Of a stretch of 64,000 nt of DNA, positions 7,701 through 16,240 are shown in pieces; position 1 is the first letter of the stretch, and every line of letters starts with the position of its first letter. Both the position numbers and the translations under genes were made by a program. Origin of the DNA: Mycolicibacterium sp. CR10 (GTDB lineage Bacteria > Actinomycetota > Actinomycetes > Mycobacteriales > Mycobacteriaceae); assembly GCF_005222675.1 (NCBI RefSeq), contig NZ_STGE01000026.1, positions 1-64,000 on the forward strand, written 5' to 3'. The notes below the pieces were generated by a model. The model saw nothing but the letters and a program-made list of their open reading frames with translations. It searched no databases and was not told where the DNA came from.

Positions 7701-8213
7701 GTGAGCGACCGCAGAAATGGCGTGCCGACCACCGTGACGTCGATACCACTGGTGGATCCGCACGCCGCGAAGCCCGACCCCTCCATCGGTGATCTCGTGA
7801 AGGACGCCACCTCGCAGGTGTCGACCCTGGTGCGTGCCGAGGTGGAGCTTGCGAAGGCGGAGATCACCCGCGACGTCAAGAAGGGCCTCACGGGCAGCGT
7901 CTTCTTCATCTTGGCGCTGGTGGTGCTGTTCTATTCGACGTTCTTCTTTTTCTTCTTCCTCGCCGAGTTGCTGGACGGCTGGCTGTGGCGATGGGCCGCG
8001 TTCCTGATCGTCTTCGGGATCATGGTGGTGGTCACCGCGGTCCTTGCGCTGCTCGGCTACCTCAAGGTGCGCCGAATCCGTGGCCCGCAGAAGACCATCG
8101 AATCGTTCAAGGAGATCCCCGAGGCCCTGACCCCCGGGGCCGACAAGGCCGGTAAGGCGATCGCGTCGACGGACGGTAAGCAGTCGGCACCCGCCGACCC
8201 GTCGGGCTGGTAA
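7701..8213 (+). CDS. Actinobacterial holin-X/phage-holin-like membrane protein (Rv3669 homologue)
   Basis: 170 residues, GTG start preceded by GGAAG. Layout: a soluble N-terminus with an amphipathic helix DLVKDATSQVSTLVRAEVEL, two strong membrane helices (VFFILALVVLFYSTFFFFFF and WAAFLIVFGIMVVVTAVLAL) and a Lys/Pro-rich cytoplasmic tail. This is the PF07332-type architecture (putative actinobacterial holin-X), chromosomal rather than phage here. Its stop shares one base with the ephE start (TAATG), so the two are probably co-translated. Confidence 0.85.
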   Translation: MSDRRNGVPTTVTSIPLVDPHAAKPDPSIGDLVKDATSQVSTLVRAEVELAKAEITRDVKKGLTGSVFFILALVVLFYSTFFFFFFLAELLDGWLWRWAAFLIVFGIMVVVTAVLALLGYLKVRRIRGPQKTIESFKEIPEALTPGADKAGKAIASTDGKQSAPADPSGW

Positions 8214-9172
8214 TGGGCAGGCCCGATCCGTCGGTTGTGCGCATCGGCGGACCGTGGCGCCATCTGGACGTGCACGCCAACGGGATTCGGTTCCACGTCG
8301 TCGAGGCGGAGCGGCGGGCGGACGCCGATGATTCATCGAGGGCGCTGGCGAATCGGCCGTTGGTGATCCTGCTGCACGGGTTCGGCTCCTTCTGGTACTC
8401 GTGGCGACACCAGCTGGCAGGTCTGACCGGCGCCCGCGTGGTGGCCGTCGACCTTCGCGGCTACGGGGGGAGCGACAAACCTCCGCGTGGCTATGACGGG
8501 TGGACGCTCGCCGGCGACACGGCGGGGCTGGTGCGCGCGCTGGGACACACGTCGGCCACGCTCGTCGGCCACGCTGACGGCGGCTTGGTCTGCTGGGCCA
8601 CCTCGGTCCTGCACCCCAGATCGGTGCACGCGATCGCGGTGGTGAGCTCGCCGCACCCGGCCGCGCTGCGAACCTCGGTGATGACCCGGCGCGATCAGGG
8701 GCGTGCCCTACTGCCGTGGATGCTGCGCTACCAGGTGCCGATGTGGCCAGAGCGTGCCCTGACTCGGCACAACGGTGCCGAACTGGAGAGCCTGGTACGC
8801 AGTCGCGCGAGCGCCAAATGGCAGGCGAGTGAGGACTTCTCGCAGACGATCGACCACATGCGTAGGGCCATTCAGATCCCGTCGGCGGCCCATTCGGCGC
8901 TGGAGTATCAACGCTGGGCGGTGCGCAGCCAACTTCGCGGTGAGGGTCGTCGGTTCATGCAGTCGATGAAGCAGCCGCTCTCGGTTCCGATGCTGCATCT
9001 GCGGGGCGACGCCGACCCCTACGTGCTGGCCGACCCGGTGCATCGCACGCAGCGCTACGCACCCCATGGACGATTCGTATCGATCGACGGCGCAGGACAT
9101 TTCGGGCATGAGGAGGCGCCCGAGACTGTCAACGAGCAGCTGTCACGCTTCCTGAAACAGGTCTACCCGTAG
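8213..9172 (+). CDS. ephE: Alpha/beta-hydrolase, epoxide-hydrolase family EphE
   Basis: 319 residues; ATG overlaps the preceding stop. Oxyanion-hole motif HGFGSFWYSW, nucleophile elbow VGHADGGLVC with Asp as nucleophile (the epoxide hydrolase/dehalogenase choice rather than Ser), acid in RGDADPYVLAD and base in DGAGHFGHEE. Predicted to open epoxides or hydrolyse related substrates in the cytosol; substrate unknown. Position before marP matches Rv3670. Convergent with marP across a palindromic repeat. Confidence 0.85.
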   Translation: MGRPDPSVVRIGGPWRHLDVHANGIRFHVVEAERRADADDSSRALANRPLVILLHGFGSFWYSWRHQLAGLTGARVVAVDLRGYGGSDKPPRGYDGWTLAGDTAGLVRALGHTSATLVGHADGGLVCWATSVLHPRSVHAIAVVSSPHPAALRTSVMTRRDQGRALLPWMLRYQVPMWPERALTRHNGAELESLVRSRASAKWQASEDFSQTIDHMRRAIQIPSAAHSALEYQRWAVRSQLRGEGRRFMQSMKQPLSVPMLHLRGDADPYVLADPVHRTQRYAPHGRFVSIDGAGHFGHEEAPETVNEQLSRFLKQVYP

Positions 9173-9173
9173 T

Positions 9174-9237
9174 CCGCCGGAACGGTATTCCAGCAGACAC
9201 CAACTCGACCTTTCGCTGCTGGAATACAGTGCCGGCG
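9174..9237. repeat. Dispersed palindromic element, copy A
   Basis: Imperfect inverted repeat with arms CCGCCGGAACGGTATTCCAG (9174-9193) and CTGCTGGAATACAGTGCCGG (9216-9235) around an internal segment containing CAACTCGACCTTTCG. It lies between the convergent stops of ephE and marP. Arms and interior resemble copies B (13951-14014) and C (54069-54133). Confidence 0.8.
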
Positions 9238-9260
9238 TTGTGCGGGAGCAGTATTCGAGG

Positions 9261-10451
9261 TCAGCCGCTGATGCAGGTTCCGGTGGGCACCCGCTCGACG
9301 TTGCCCACCTTGGCCATCTGCCGGGCCACCTCGTCTGCGGTCAGCACGAATCCGGTGTCAACGTCGTCGACTGCGGCACCGAACACGACGCCGAGTACCT
9401 TGCCTCCCCGGTTGATCATGGGACCGCCTGAATTACCTTGCCGCACAGTGCCTCTGATGGTGTAGACCTCACGGGTCACGGTGGTGGAGCGGTAGATGTC
9501 GGGGCCCTGGAGCTCGATGATCTCCCGGACGCGCGCCGGCGTCGCGGTGAATTCCCCGCCTCCCGGAAAGCCCATGACGATGCCGTCGGTGCCCGACGGT
9601 GCCTCGCCCTCGGCGAACTGCAACGGCGCCGACGGCAGGTTGGGCACATCGAGGATCGAGATGTCGGCGTTGGGGTCGTAGGACACCACGCTGGCGTCGT
9701 AGGTCTGACCATCCACCTCGACGGTGACGCTCTCGGAGCCGGCGACCACGTGGGCGTTGGACATGACCCGGTTCGGCGCCACCACGAACCCGCTGCCCTC
9801 GAGCACCTTCTGACAACTCGGCGCGACCCCGCGGACCTTCACCACGCTGGGACGGGTCAGGGCGACCACGGCCGAGGTGGCCAGCGACGCGTCCGGCGCT
9901 TCGACGTCGACCGTCGACGTCGGCCCGAACGGCTTGAGCACGTCGTGCAGTCCGGCGTTCTCCCACAGCGCCGACAGCCGCTTGGGCACCGACCTCAGCC
10001 AGTTCGGCGCCACCGAATCGACCTCGGCGATCACCTGCGAGCCACGGACGGCCGCAGACAGATTGGGCTGCGGCGACGAGATCAACGCGGTACCGAGCAA
10101 CCACGACGCCGTCAACACCAGGACCAGTTGAAGCGCCACGCCGACCACCGAGTCGAAGATGCGCAGCGTGGGGTTGTGGATCGCGCCACGCACCGCTCTG
10201 CCGAGCACGACGCCCGCGATTTCGCCGATCACCACCAGCGCCAATATCAGGAACAGCGTGGCGAACAGCTTGGTGCGCGGGCCGTCGATGTGGTTGGCGA
10301 GGTGGGGGGCGAGTAGGACGCCGGCCACCGCACCGAGCACCACCCCGACGAGGGCGAGCAGAGATCCCGGCGCACCGGACCGCCAACCGGAGATGGCGGC
10401 GATGAGCGCGACGGCGAGAATGGCTAAGTCCAGCCCCTGTGACGATGTCAT
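9261..10451 (-). CDS. marP: Membrane serine protease MarP (acid resistance)
   Basis: 396 residues. Four N-terminal membrane helices (residues about 1-130) resembling a CvpA/colicin-V domain precede a periplasmic chymotrypsin-like domain. Catalytic residues sit in MSNAHVVAGS (His), ADISILDVP (Asp) and RQGNSGGPM (Ser); two cysteines (PSCQKVLEG and the C-terminal TCISG) fit the regulatory disulfide known for MarP. In M. tuberculosis MarP (Rv3671c) activates the RipA peptidoglycan hydrolase at acid pH. The start overlaps the NUDIX stop, placing it in the minus-strand run nth-tlpA-nudix-marP. Confidence 0.95.
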   Translation of the reverse strand: MTSSQGLDLAILAVALIAAISGWRSGAPGSLLALVGVVLGAVAGVLLAPHLANHIDGPRTKLFATLFLILALVVIGEIAGVVLGRAVRGAIHNPTLRIFDSVVGVALQLVLVLTASWLLGTALISSPQPNLSAAVRGSQVIAEVDSVAPNWLRSVPKRLSALWENAGLHDVLKPFGPTSTVDVEAPDASLATSAVVALTRPSVVKVRGVAPSCQKVLEGSGFVVAPNRVMSNAHVVAGSESVTVEVDGQTYDASVVSYDPNADISILDVPNLPSAPLQFAEGEAPSGTDGIVMGFPGGGEFTATPARVREIIELQGPDIYRSTTVTREVYTIRGTVRQGNSGGPMINRGGKVLGVVFGAAVDDVDTGFVLTADEVARQMAKVGNVERVPTGTCISG

Positions 10452-11230
10452 AGTTGGGCATCACCGTAACTGCCCTGGGTGTCCAGGAGCGCCATTGCAT
10501 CGTTGAGTTCGCGGACGTTGTCGGTATCCCACGGTGTCGCCCAGCCCGCGACGTCGAGCATCGCCGAGATGACCTGCCCGGTGAAACCCCACACGAGCAT
10601 CTGATTGAGCAGGAAGGCCGGTCCCATGAATCGGCGGGTGTTCTCACTGCGGTACACCATGATCCGGTTTTCGGGATTGACGAACGCCCGCACCGGAATC
10701 CGCGCGACCAACGCCGTCTCGGCCGCGTCGACGACGCCGACCGGACCGGGATCCGGCGAGTACGCGAGCACCGGCACGACATGGAATCCCGACGGTGGGA
10801 TGAACATCCGCTCCAGGGTGGCCAGCGGGTGCAGCCGGGTTCCGTCGAGGCCGGTCTCCTCGGTGGCCTCCCGGAGCGCGGTGTCGACCGGACCGCTGTC
10901 GACGGGGTCTGCGGCGCCGCCCGGAAAGGCCGCCTGCCCGGCGTGATGCCGCAGGGTCGACGCCCGCACGGTGACCAGCAGGTCCGCGTCCGCGGGAAGC
11001 GTCCCCGGCGAACCCTCCGCAGGCCCGGAGAACAGCACCAGCACGGCGGCGTCGCGGCGGGCGCCCGTCACCGCGGCGGTGGCGTTGGCCGCGGTCAGCG
11101 CGGCGAGGACGTCCGCAGGCACCCGGCGGCGGTACGCACTCTTGACGGCACCCGGCCGCTCGACCAGAGGTGTCAGCCAGGGCGGAGCGGCGGCGGGGGC
11201 CAGATTGCCGTCCCTGCTGTCCCAGCTCAC
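10448..11230 (-). CDS. NUDIX hydrolase, CoA-pyrophosphatase type (Rv3672c homologue)
   Basis: 260 residues. The Nudix box is split across FPGGAADPVDSGPVDTALRE and ATEETGLDG (GX5EX7REUXEEXGU pattern), binding Mg for pyrophosphate hydrolysis. The upstream segment RHHAGQAAFPGG resembles the CoA-pyrophosphatase signature, so CoA or an oxidised CoA derivative is the likeliest substrate. The stop overlaps marP and the start overlaps the thioredoxin-like gene, so it is part of one transcript. Confidence 0.88.
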   Translation of the reverse strand: MSWDSRDGNLAPAAAPPWLTPLVERPGAVKSAYRRRVPADVLAALTAANATAAVTGARRDAAVLVLFSGPAEGSPGTLPADADLLVTVRASTLRHHAGQAAFPGGAADPVDSGPVDTALREATEETGLDGTRLHPLATLERMFIPPSGFHVVPVLAYSPDPGPVGVVDAAETALVARIPVRAFVNPENRIMVYRSENTRRFMGPAFLLNQMLVWGFTGQVISAMLDVAGWATPWDTDNVRELNDAMALLDTQGSYGDAQL

Positions 11231-11880
11231 GTGCCTATTCCTAACTTCGGGTTGACCGCTTCGGCGATGTCGTCGGCGGTGGCGAACGACCGAGGCAGGA
11301 TCTCGGCCACGCTACCGTCAGCGCGCAAAACCACTGTTGCCGGCATGACATTGGGCACCCGCAGCGCCGCCGCGATGGTCCTGCGACCGTCCTGCAGGGT
11401 CGGCAGCCGAACCCCGAGCTCGGCGAGGCGCAGCAACGCCGCGGTCTCGTTCTCGTCCTGGTGGACCGTCAGCACCTGAACGTCGGGTCCGACGCGACGC
11501 TGGTACTCGGCCATCGCGGGGAGTTCCTCGGCGCACGGCCCACACCAGTAGGCCCACAGGTTCAGCACGGTCGGGCGGCCCGCGACGGCTTCGGCGACGG
11601 CGACGTTCGACCCGTCTCCCGCACACTCGAGCACGATGCCGCGCAGGGTTTCGGGGCCTGGCCCCCCGCCGGGGCCGGGGCAGGGTTCGAGTTCGGCGCG
11701 GGCGCGCGGCGCCGCGAGCGCCTCGGCGGTGTCGGCGTCGCGGCGGTCGCGCGCGGAGACGGTGTCCGAGGTCGACGACGAGGACGGCCGCTCATCGGCG
11801 CCGAGTTCCGTCCACAGCGCCACCCCGAGAGCCACGACGATCACCATCGCCACGACACTCCAGCGGACCGACGCGCTCAT
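11227..11880 (-). CDS. Membrane-anchored thioredoxin-like protein (TlpA/Rv3673c)
   Basis: 217 residues from ATG 11880. One N-terminal membrane helix (WSVVAMVIVVALGVALW), a Ser/Thr- and Asp-rich linker, then a thioredoxin fold with the active site NLWAYWCGPCAEELPAM (CGPC). It acts on the extracytoplasmic face in disulfide exchange, probably as a reductase or cytochrome-maturation type protein. The extra cysteine pair (EPCPGPG and LECAGDG) also occurs in this mycobacterial family. Overlaps the NUDIX start by four bases. Confidence 0.88.
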   Translation of the reverse strand: MSASVRWSVVAMVIVVALGVALWTELGADERPSSSSTSDTVSARDRRDADTAEALAAPRARAELEPCPGPGGGPGPETLRGIVLECAGDGSNVAVAEAVAGRPTVLNLWAYWCGPCAEELPAMAEYQRRVGPDVQVLTVHQDENETAALLRLAELGVRLPTLQDGRRTIAAALRVPNVMPATVVLRADGSVAEILPRSFATADDIAEAVNPKLGIGT

Positions 11881-11900
11881 CGGGCGGAAACGGCCGGCGC

Positions 11901-12701
11901 CTAGAGTCCGGCCAGCGCGAGCAGGTGCTCGGTCTCGGGTCCCTTGACCAGCGGGGCGGCGACCAGCGGGTCGGTGGGGCCGATGCCGAACGACGGGCAG
12001 TCCTTGGCCAGCACGCAGACACCACACGCGGGCTTGCGGGCGTGGCACACCCGGCGGCCATGGAAGATCACCCGGTGGCTGAGCAGGGTCCACTCACTGC
12101 GCTCGATGAGTTCGCCGATGGCGTGCTCGACCTTCACCGGATCCTCCAGCGAGGTCCACCCCCACCGCCGGACCAGCCTGCCGAAGTGGGTGTCGACGGT
12201 GATGCCCGGGACGTCGAACGCGTTGCCGAGGATGACGTTGGCGGTCTTGCGGCCCACGCCCGGCAGCGTCACGAGCTCGTCGAGGGTGGCGGGCACCTGC
12301 CCGCCGAACCGCTCCGTCAACTCCTGGCCCAACCGGATGAGCGAGTTGGCCTTGTTGCGGTAGAACCCGGTGGGCCTGACCATCTCCTCGAGCTCGGTGC
12401 GGTCGGCGGTGGCGTAGTCCAGGGCGGTGCGGTACTTCTTGAACAGCGCAGGCGTCGTGAGGTTGACACCCTTGTCGGTGCTCTGCGCGGACAAGATGGT
12501 CGCCACGGTGAGCTCGAGCGGGTTGGTGAAGTCCAGCTCGCAATAAACGTGTGGAAACGCCTGCGCCAGAGTGCGATTCATCCTCCGGGCCCGCCGGACG
12601 AGACCAAGACGCGTCTCCTTGTCCCACTTGCGGGCCGGCGCTCGCCGCACCGGCTTCTCGCCGCCTGCTCCGCGTGCCGACGTCTCACCCACAGTCACCA
12701 C
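11901..12701 (-). CDS. nth: Endonuclease III
   Basis: 266 residues. DNA glycosylase/AP lyase for oxidised pyrimidines in base excision repair. The helix-hairpin-helix [20 protein letters not shown] carries the catalytic Lys, followed by the catalytic Asp in [14 protein letters not shown]. The iron-sulfur ligands appear as [17 protein letters not shown] (C-X6-C-X2-C-X5-C). An N-terminal extension of about 40 basic residues ([20 protein letters not shown]) is typical of actinobacterial Nth. First gene of the minus-strand run leading to marP. Confidence 0.95.
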   Translation of the reverse strand: MVTVGETSARGAGGEKPVRRAPARKWDKETRLGLVRRARRMNRTLAQAFPHVYCELDFTNPLELTVATILSAQSTDKGVNLTTPALFKKYRTALDYATADRTELEEMVRPTGFYRNKANSLIRLGQELTERFGGQVPATLDELVTLPGVGRKTANVILGNAFDVPGITVDTHFGRLVRRWGWTSLEDPVKVEHAIGELIERSEWTLLSHRVIFHGRRVCHARKPACGVCVLAKDCPSFGIGPTDPLVAAPLVKGPETEHLLALAGL

Positions 12702-12802
12702 GCCAGCCTACTGAGCGGGTCCGACGCGCCGGGGGTGGGATCGGTCCTTAACGACAACGATTCGTGATCCTGCCGAGACCTTGGCCGTGTTTACTTCCCC
12801 GT

Positions 12803-13135
12803 GTGTCGTGGTTGCTCGTTGCGCTGATTCCGGGGTTGCTGATGTTGGCGACCTTCGGTCTTGAGCGCGTCGAGGCGAGCCTCGGCCGTGACACCATCTC
12901 CGCCGACGACGTCGCCGAGTTTCTCGACCAGGCCGAGGCCAGCGACGTCGATACGCTGGCCCGCGACGGCATGGGCACCGCGATGCACAGCCTTCAGCGA
13001 CGCCTGAACGAGCAGGATTCGACGAGGGTCGGGCTACTCGAACACGTTCAGGTTCCAGGTTTGCCGACGCACCAGTACTTCCACCACCACCCGAATCCTG
13101 GGTTTCAGCAGACTCGGCACGCGAATCCTGTGTAG
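12803..13135 (+). CDS. Small membrane protein (Rv3675-like)
   Basis: About 110 residues from GTG 12803 (VSWLLVALIPGLLMLATFGL). A further upstream start near 12764 is open but adds a Pro/Arg stretch that spoils the N-terminal helix. One membrane helix, then a soluble acidic/helical region (SADDVAEFLDQAEASDVDTL) and a His/Pro-rich tail ending QTRHANPV, the ending I remember for the Rv3675 family. Function unknown. Upstream of crp on the same strand, with about 100 bases between. Confidence 0.75.
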   Translation: MSWLLVALIPGLLMLATFGLERVEASLGRDTISADDVAEFLDQAEASDVDTLARDGMGTAMHSLQRRLNEQDSTRVGLLEHVQVPGLPTHQYFHHHPNPGFQQTRHANPV

Positions 13136-13238
13136 CGTGGGCAGGTCACGAAAAGCCGTCCCCTTAGACTGATCTGACGATCCGGCTTGGGGTCGTCTTC
13201 TGTATGTCTGACCATCGAACAGCGACAAGAGGGGCAAC

Positions 13239-13913
13239 GTGGACGAGATCCTGGCCAGGGCCGGAATCTTCCAGGGGGTCGAACCCAGCGCCGTTTCCGC
13301 GCTGACCAAACAACTTCAGCCCGTCGACTTCCCACGCGGACACACCGTGTTCGCGGAGGGCGAGCCCGGAGACCGGCTTTACATCATCATCTCCGGGAAA
13401 GTGAAGATCGGCCGACGTTCACCGGACGGTCGCGAGAACCTGCTGACGATCATGGGCCCATCCGACATGTTCGGTGAGCTCTCGATCTTCGACCCCGGGC
13501 CACGCACGTCGAGCGCCACCACCATCACCGAGGTGCGCGCCGTGTCGATGGACCGCGAGGCGCTGCGCGCGTGGATCGCCGACCGTCCCGAGATCGCCGA
13601 GCAATTGCTGCGGGTGTTGGCCCGCCGGCTGCGGCGCACCAACAACAACCTCGCGGACCTGATCTTCACCGACGTGCCCGGCCGAGTGGCCAAGCAGCTG
13701 CTGCAGCTGGCGCAGAGGTTCGGCACCCAAGAGGGTGGCGCGCTGCGGGTGACGCACGACCTGACGCAGGAAGAGATCGCACAGCTGGTCGGGGCATCGC
13801 GCGAGACGGTCAACAAGGCGCTCGCCGATTTCGCCCACCGGGGCTGGATCCGCCTGGAGGGCAAGAGCGTGCTGATCTCGGACTCCGAGCGGCTGGCGCG
13901 CCGAGCGAGGTAA
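13239..13913 (+). CDS. crp: cAMP receptor protein Crp
   Basis: 224 residues matching mycobacterial Crp (Rv3676). Cyclic-nucleotide-binding domain with the phosphate-binding cassette [17 protein letters not shown] (Arg and Ser for cAMP), dimerisation helix and a C-terminal winged helix-turn-helix [20 protein letters not shown]. It binds TGTGA-N6-TCACA-type sites and controls respiration, resuscitation and carbon genes. RBS AGAGGGG lies 5-6 bases before the GTG start. Candidate targets in this window are the Ms1, acsA, whiB4 and dctA upstream sites. Confidence 0.97.
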   Translation: MDEILARAGIFQGVEPSAVSALTKQLQPVDFPRGHTVFAEGEPGDRLYIIISGKVKIGRRSPDGRENLLTIMGPSDMFGELSIFDPGPRTSSATTITEVRAVSMDREALRAWIADRPEIAEQLLRVLARRLRRTNNNLADLIFTDVPGRVAKQLLQLAQRFGTQEGGALRVTHDLTQEEIAQLVGASRETVNKALADFAHRGWIRLEGKSVLISDSERLARRAR

Positions 13914-13950
13914 CGAGCGAGAATCCAGCGCCGGCGAGGTAACCCCGCTT

Positions 13951-14014
13951 CGCCGAAACGGCATTCCGGCAGGAAAAGTGCGAGAACATGCCTGCGTGGA
14001 TGCAATCTCGGCGC
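13951..14014. repeat. Dispersed palindromic element, copy B (degenerate)
   Basis: CGCCGAAACGGCATTCCGGC (13951-13970), interior GGAAAAGTGCGAGA and a decayed right arm GGATGCAATCTCGGCG align over their whole length with the reverse complement of copy C. The element overlaps the first codons of the downstream lipoprotein reading. Confidence 0.7.
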
Positions 14015-14739
14015 CAAAGCTCGCGCTGAAGCTCGCACCGAAGCTCGCGCTGATCGGGATGCTCGCGCTGGCCGTCCTGCCCGCGTGCTCGAGGGCACCT
14101 GAGCCCGCGAACCCGACTGATTCGACCACCGCCACGGCGGCACCCACTGCGACGAGCGCACCGACCTCCGTCACCACCCCCACTGACGCCGCCACACCCG
14201 GCGTCCCCGCGACAGCCGAGCAGGCCGCGGACTGCGGGACCAACCCGGAGAATGCGCCGGTGCCGACCGCCGAGCAGTACGCCGCGGTTCCCGAAGCCGA
14301 CCAGGTCGCCGTCACCGTGACCGGGATCGCCTCGGGGGCCGTCACGCCGTCACAACCCGCCGAGATCGACGTCAGCATCTGCAACGACTCCCCGGTGTCC
14401 TATCCGAATGTCGGGCTCGTCGTCGCACTGGAGCACTGCAGCTGCGCGGCCAACCCGATGCAGATCCCGTCGGGCACCGTCGAGTACCTCGACCCGGCCA
14501 CCGAGACGTGGGTTCCGCTGCAGCACCCCGTGGAGGGCGGAGGCATGGACCATCTCGGGCAGTTCACCAACGCGCAGAAGCTTCCCAAGGGCGCGGTGGT
14601 CACGGTGCGCTATCGCATCACCCTCGACGCGTCGATGGGCGACGGCGACGGTGGGGTGTCGGCGACCGTTGTCACCGCCGAGGGTCCGCTCAACCCACTC
14701 GGCACGGCGCGGCTGCCGTTCGCAGTGGTGGCCGGCTGA
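13978..14739 (+). CDS. Putative lipoprotein of unknown function
   Basis: Up to 253 residues. The signal sequence ends in a lipobox LALAVLPACS (Cys near residue 37), followed by a Thr/Ala/Pro-rich linker typical of mycobacterial lipoproteins. A globular beta-rich domain follows (QVAVTVTGIASG..., EHCSCAANPM, VRYRITLDASM), with cysteines at DCGTNP, ICNDS and HCSC suggesting disulfides. The start is unsure: GTG 13978 lies inside repeat copy B, and GTG 13996 also gives a usable signal peptide. A 12-base repeat AAGCTCGCGCTG occurs three times in the signal region, encoding Lys-Leu-Ala. Sits between crp and the MBL gene; absent there in M. tuberculosis as I recall. Confidence 0.7.
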   Translation: MREHACVDAISAPKLALKLAPKLALIGMLALAVLPACSRAPEPANPTDSTTATAAPTATSAPTSVTTPTDAATPGVPATAEQAADCGTNPENAPVPTAEQYAAVPEADQVAVTVTGIASGAVTPSQPAEIDVSICNDSPVSYPNVGLVVALEHCSCAANPMQIPSGTVEYLDPATETWVPLQHPVEGGGMDHLGQFTNAQKLPKGAVVTVRYRITLDASMGDGDGGVSATVVTAEGPLNPLGTARLPFAVVAG

Positions 14740-14741
14740 GG

Positions 14742-15533
14742 TCAGCGCCGCAGATAGTTCAGCTGCGCCTGAACGCTCCACTCCGCTGCGTCCCATAGCT
14801 TTTCATCGACATCGGTGTAGACGTGCTCGACGATCTGGCGGGCGCCGGCGTCGTCGCCGAGATCGCCGAGCGCGGTGCGAACCTGATCGAGGCGCTCCTC
14901 CCGGTGCGCGAGATACGTCTCGCTGACGGCCACCATGTCGTCGAGTTCGGGGCCGTGTCCGGGCAGCACCATGCGATGCCCCACACCACGCAGCCGTCGC
15001 AATGACTCCAGGTAGTCGCCCAGGTCGCCGTCCTCGTGGTCGATCACCGTGGTGCCGCGCCCCAGGATGGTGTCCGCGGTCAGCACCGCATCGTCGATCA
15101 GGAAGGACACCGAGTCGGCGGTATGGCCAGGGGTGGCCATGACCGAGATCCGCAGCCCCGCCGCGTCGATGACCTCGCCGTCGGTCAGCGGCCCGCCCAG
15201 GCCGCGCAGGAACCCGCTTCCCACCGAGCGCACGACCGCCCCGGTGAGGTCGACGATCCGGTCGATTCCGCCGGTGTGATCGGAGTGACGGTGGCTGATC
15301 AGCACCAGTGGGATCGGCCCGAGCGCGGCGAGACGCTCGATGTGCTCGTCAGCTACGACCGAGTCGTCGGGTCCCGGGTCGACGACGACCATCTCGTCGC
15401 TGCCCGGACCGCGCAGCACCCAGGTGTTGGTGCCCTCGAGCGTCATCAACCCCGGGTTGTCGCACAGCAGCACGGACGCGGTGTCGGTGACCGGTCGCAA
15501 CAGACCGTAGGCGGGATGCTCGAGTCCGCTCAC
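14742..15533 (-). CDS. MBL-fold metallohydrolase (Rv3677c homologue)
   Basis: 263 residues. Metallo-beta-lactamase fold with the two-metal motif SHRHSDHTGG (HXHXDH; first His varies in context), further ligands in TPGHTADS and LPGHGPEL, and a C-terminal helical domain (YLAHREERLDQVRTAL) like LACTB2-type endoribonucleases. Predicted cytosolic zinc hydrolase; substrate not evident. Convergent with the lipoprotein gene (2-base gap) and immediately downstream of the RidA gene on the minus strand, likely one transcript. Confidence 0.87.
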   Translation of the reverse strand: MSGLEHPAYGLLRPVTDTASVLLCDNPGLMTLEGTNTWVLRGPGSDEMVVVDPGPDDSVVADEHIERLAALGPIPLVLISHRHSDHTGGIDRIVDLTGAVVRSVGSGFLRGLGGPLTDGEVIDAAGLRISVMATPGHTADSVSFLIDDAVLTADTILGRGTTVIDHEDGDLGDYLESLRRLRGVGHRMVLPGHGPELDDMVAVSETYLAHREERLDQVRTALGDLGDDAGARQIVEHVYTDVDEKLWDAAEWSVQAQLNYLRR

Positions 15534-15536
15534 CCG

Positions 15537-16034
15537 TCACGCGACCTCGACGATGACTTCCACCTCGACCGGGGCGTCCAGCGGCAGCTCGGAGACACCG
15601 ACCGCCGACCGGGCGTGCTGCCCGGCTTCGCCGAAGACCTGCCCGAACAGCTCGGAGGCGCCGTTGACGACGCTGGGCTGGCCGTTGAATCCGGGTGCCG
15701 AGGCGACGAAGCCGACGACCTTGACGACGCGCACCACCGAGTCGATGCCGACCAGCGAGTGCACGGCCGCCAGCGCGTTCAGCGCGCACTGGCGCGCCAG
15801 GCTCTTCGCCTGCTCAGGGGAGACCGATGCTCCGACCTTGCCTGCGAGCGGCAACTCACCGGACATCATGGGTAGCTGGCCCGACGTATAGACGAGGTTC
15901 CCGGTGCGCACCGCAGGCACGTAGGCCGCCAGGGGCGCGACGACCTGGGGCAGCTCGATGCCCAGTTCGGCCAGACGAGCCGACCAGGTGCCATTTCCCG
16001 GGTCGCTTCGCTCCTGCCCGCCGGAACCACTCAC
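15537..16034 (-). CDS. RidA/YjgF family enamine-imine deaminase (Rv3678c homologue)
   Basis: 165 residues from GTG 16034, which overlaps the DUF4177 stop (GTGA). RidA fold with NLVYTSGQLPM, CALNALAAVHSLVG and the C-terminal LPLDAPVEVEVIVEVA. RidA proteins hydrolyse reactive 2-aminoacrylate-type intermediates or have related roles. The N-terminus GSGGQERSDPGNGTWSARLA is longer than the family norm and is encoded by a dispersed repeat (15994-16024) that also occurs inside egtC. Confidence 0.86.
   Translation of the reverse strand: MSGSGGQERSDPGNGTWSARLAELGIELPQVVAPLAAYVPAVRTGNLVYTSGQLPMMSGELPLAGKVGASVSPEQAKSLARQCALNALAAVHSLVGIDSVVRVVKVVGFVASAPGFNGQPSVVNGASELFGQVFGEAGQHARSAVGVSELPLDAPVEVEVIVEVA
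15994..16024 (-). repeat. GQERSD-encoding dispersed repeat, copy 1
   Basis: Plus-strand core GTCGCTTCGCTCCTGCCC. Read on the minus strand it gives Gly-Gln-Glu-Arg-Ser-Asp near the RidA N-terminus. About 26 of 30 bases match 62349-62380 within egtC, in the same orientation and reading frame. Confidence 0.75.
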
Positions 16035-16192
16035 TTCGGCCGCTTCAGGTAGGCGATGTGCTGCTCGCCGGTCGGCCCGAGCAACACCGAGACAAGCTCC
16101 CAACCGTCCTCACCCCACTGGTCGAGGATCTGTTTGGTGGCGTGTGTCAGCAGCGGGACGGTTGCGTACTCCCAGCGGGTCGGTTCGCTCAT
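16031..16192 (-). CDS. DUF4177 small protein (Rv3678A-like)
   Basis: 53 residues from ATG 16192: MSEPTRWEYATVPLLTHATK, then DQWGEDGWELVSVL and AYLKRPK. The pattern WEY...LN..G.EGWELV...G is the DUF4177 signature of small single-domain proteins of unknown role. An upstream in-frame start at 16234 would run into the bagA promoter region. Overlaps the RidA start by four bases and diverges from bagA. Confidence 0.85.
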   Translation of the reverse strand: MSEPTRWEYATVPLLTHATKQILDQWGEDGWELVSVLLGPTGEQHIAYLKRPK

Positions 16193-16240
16193 GCGGCCGA
16201 GCTTATCGGTCGACGAACCGGCTATGGCTAGCATGCACTG

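Noticed and set aside
7701..8213. Prophage holin
   Set aside because: No phage genes nearby; chromosomal holin-X family conserved beside ephE.
13141..13160. Crp autoregulatory site (CGTGGGCAGGTCACG)
   Set aside because: Spacing is one base short of the consensus and a half-site is poor.
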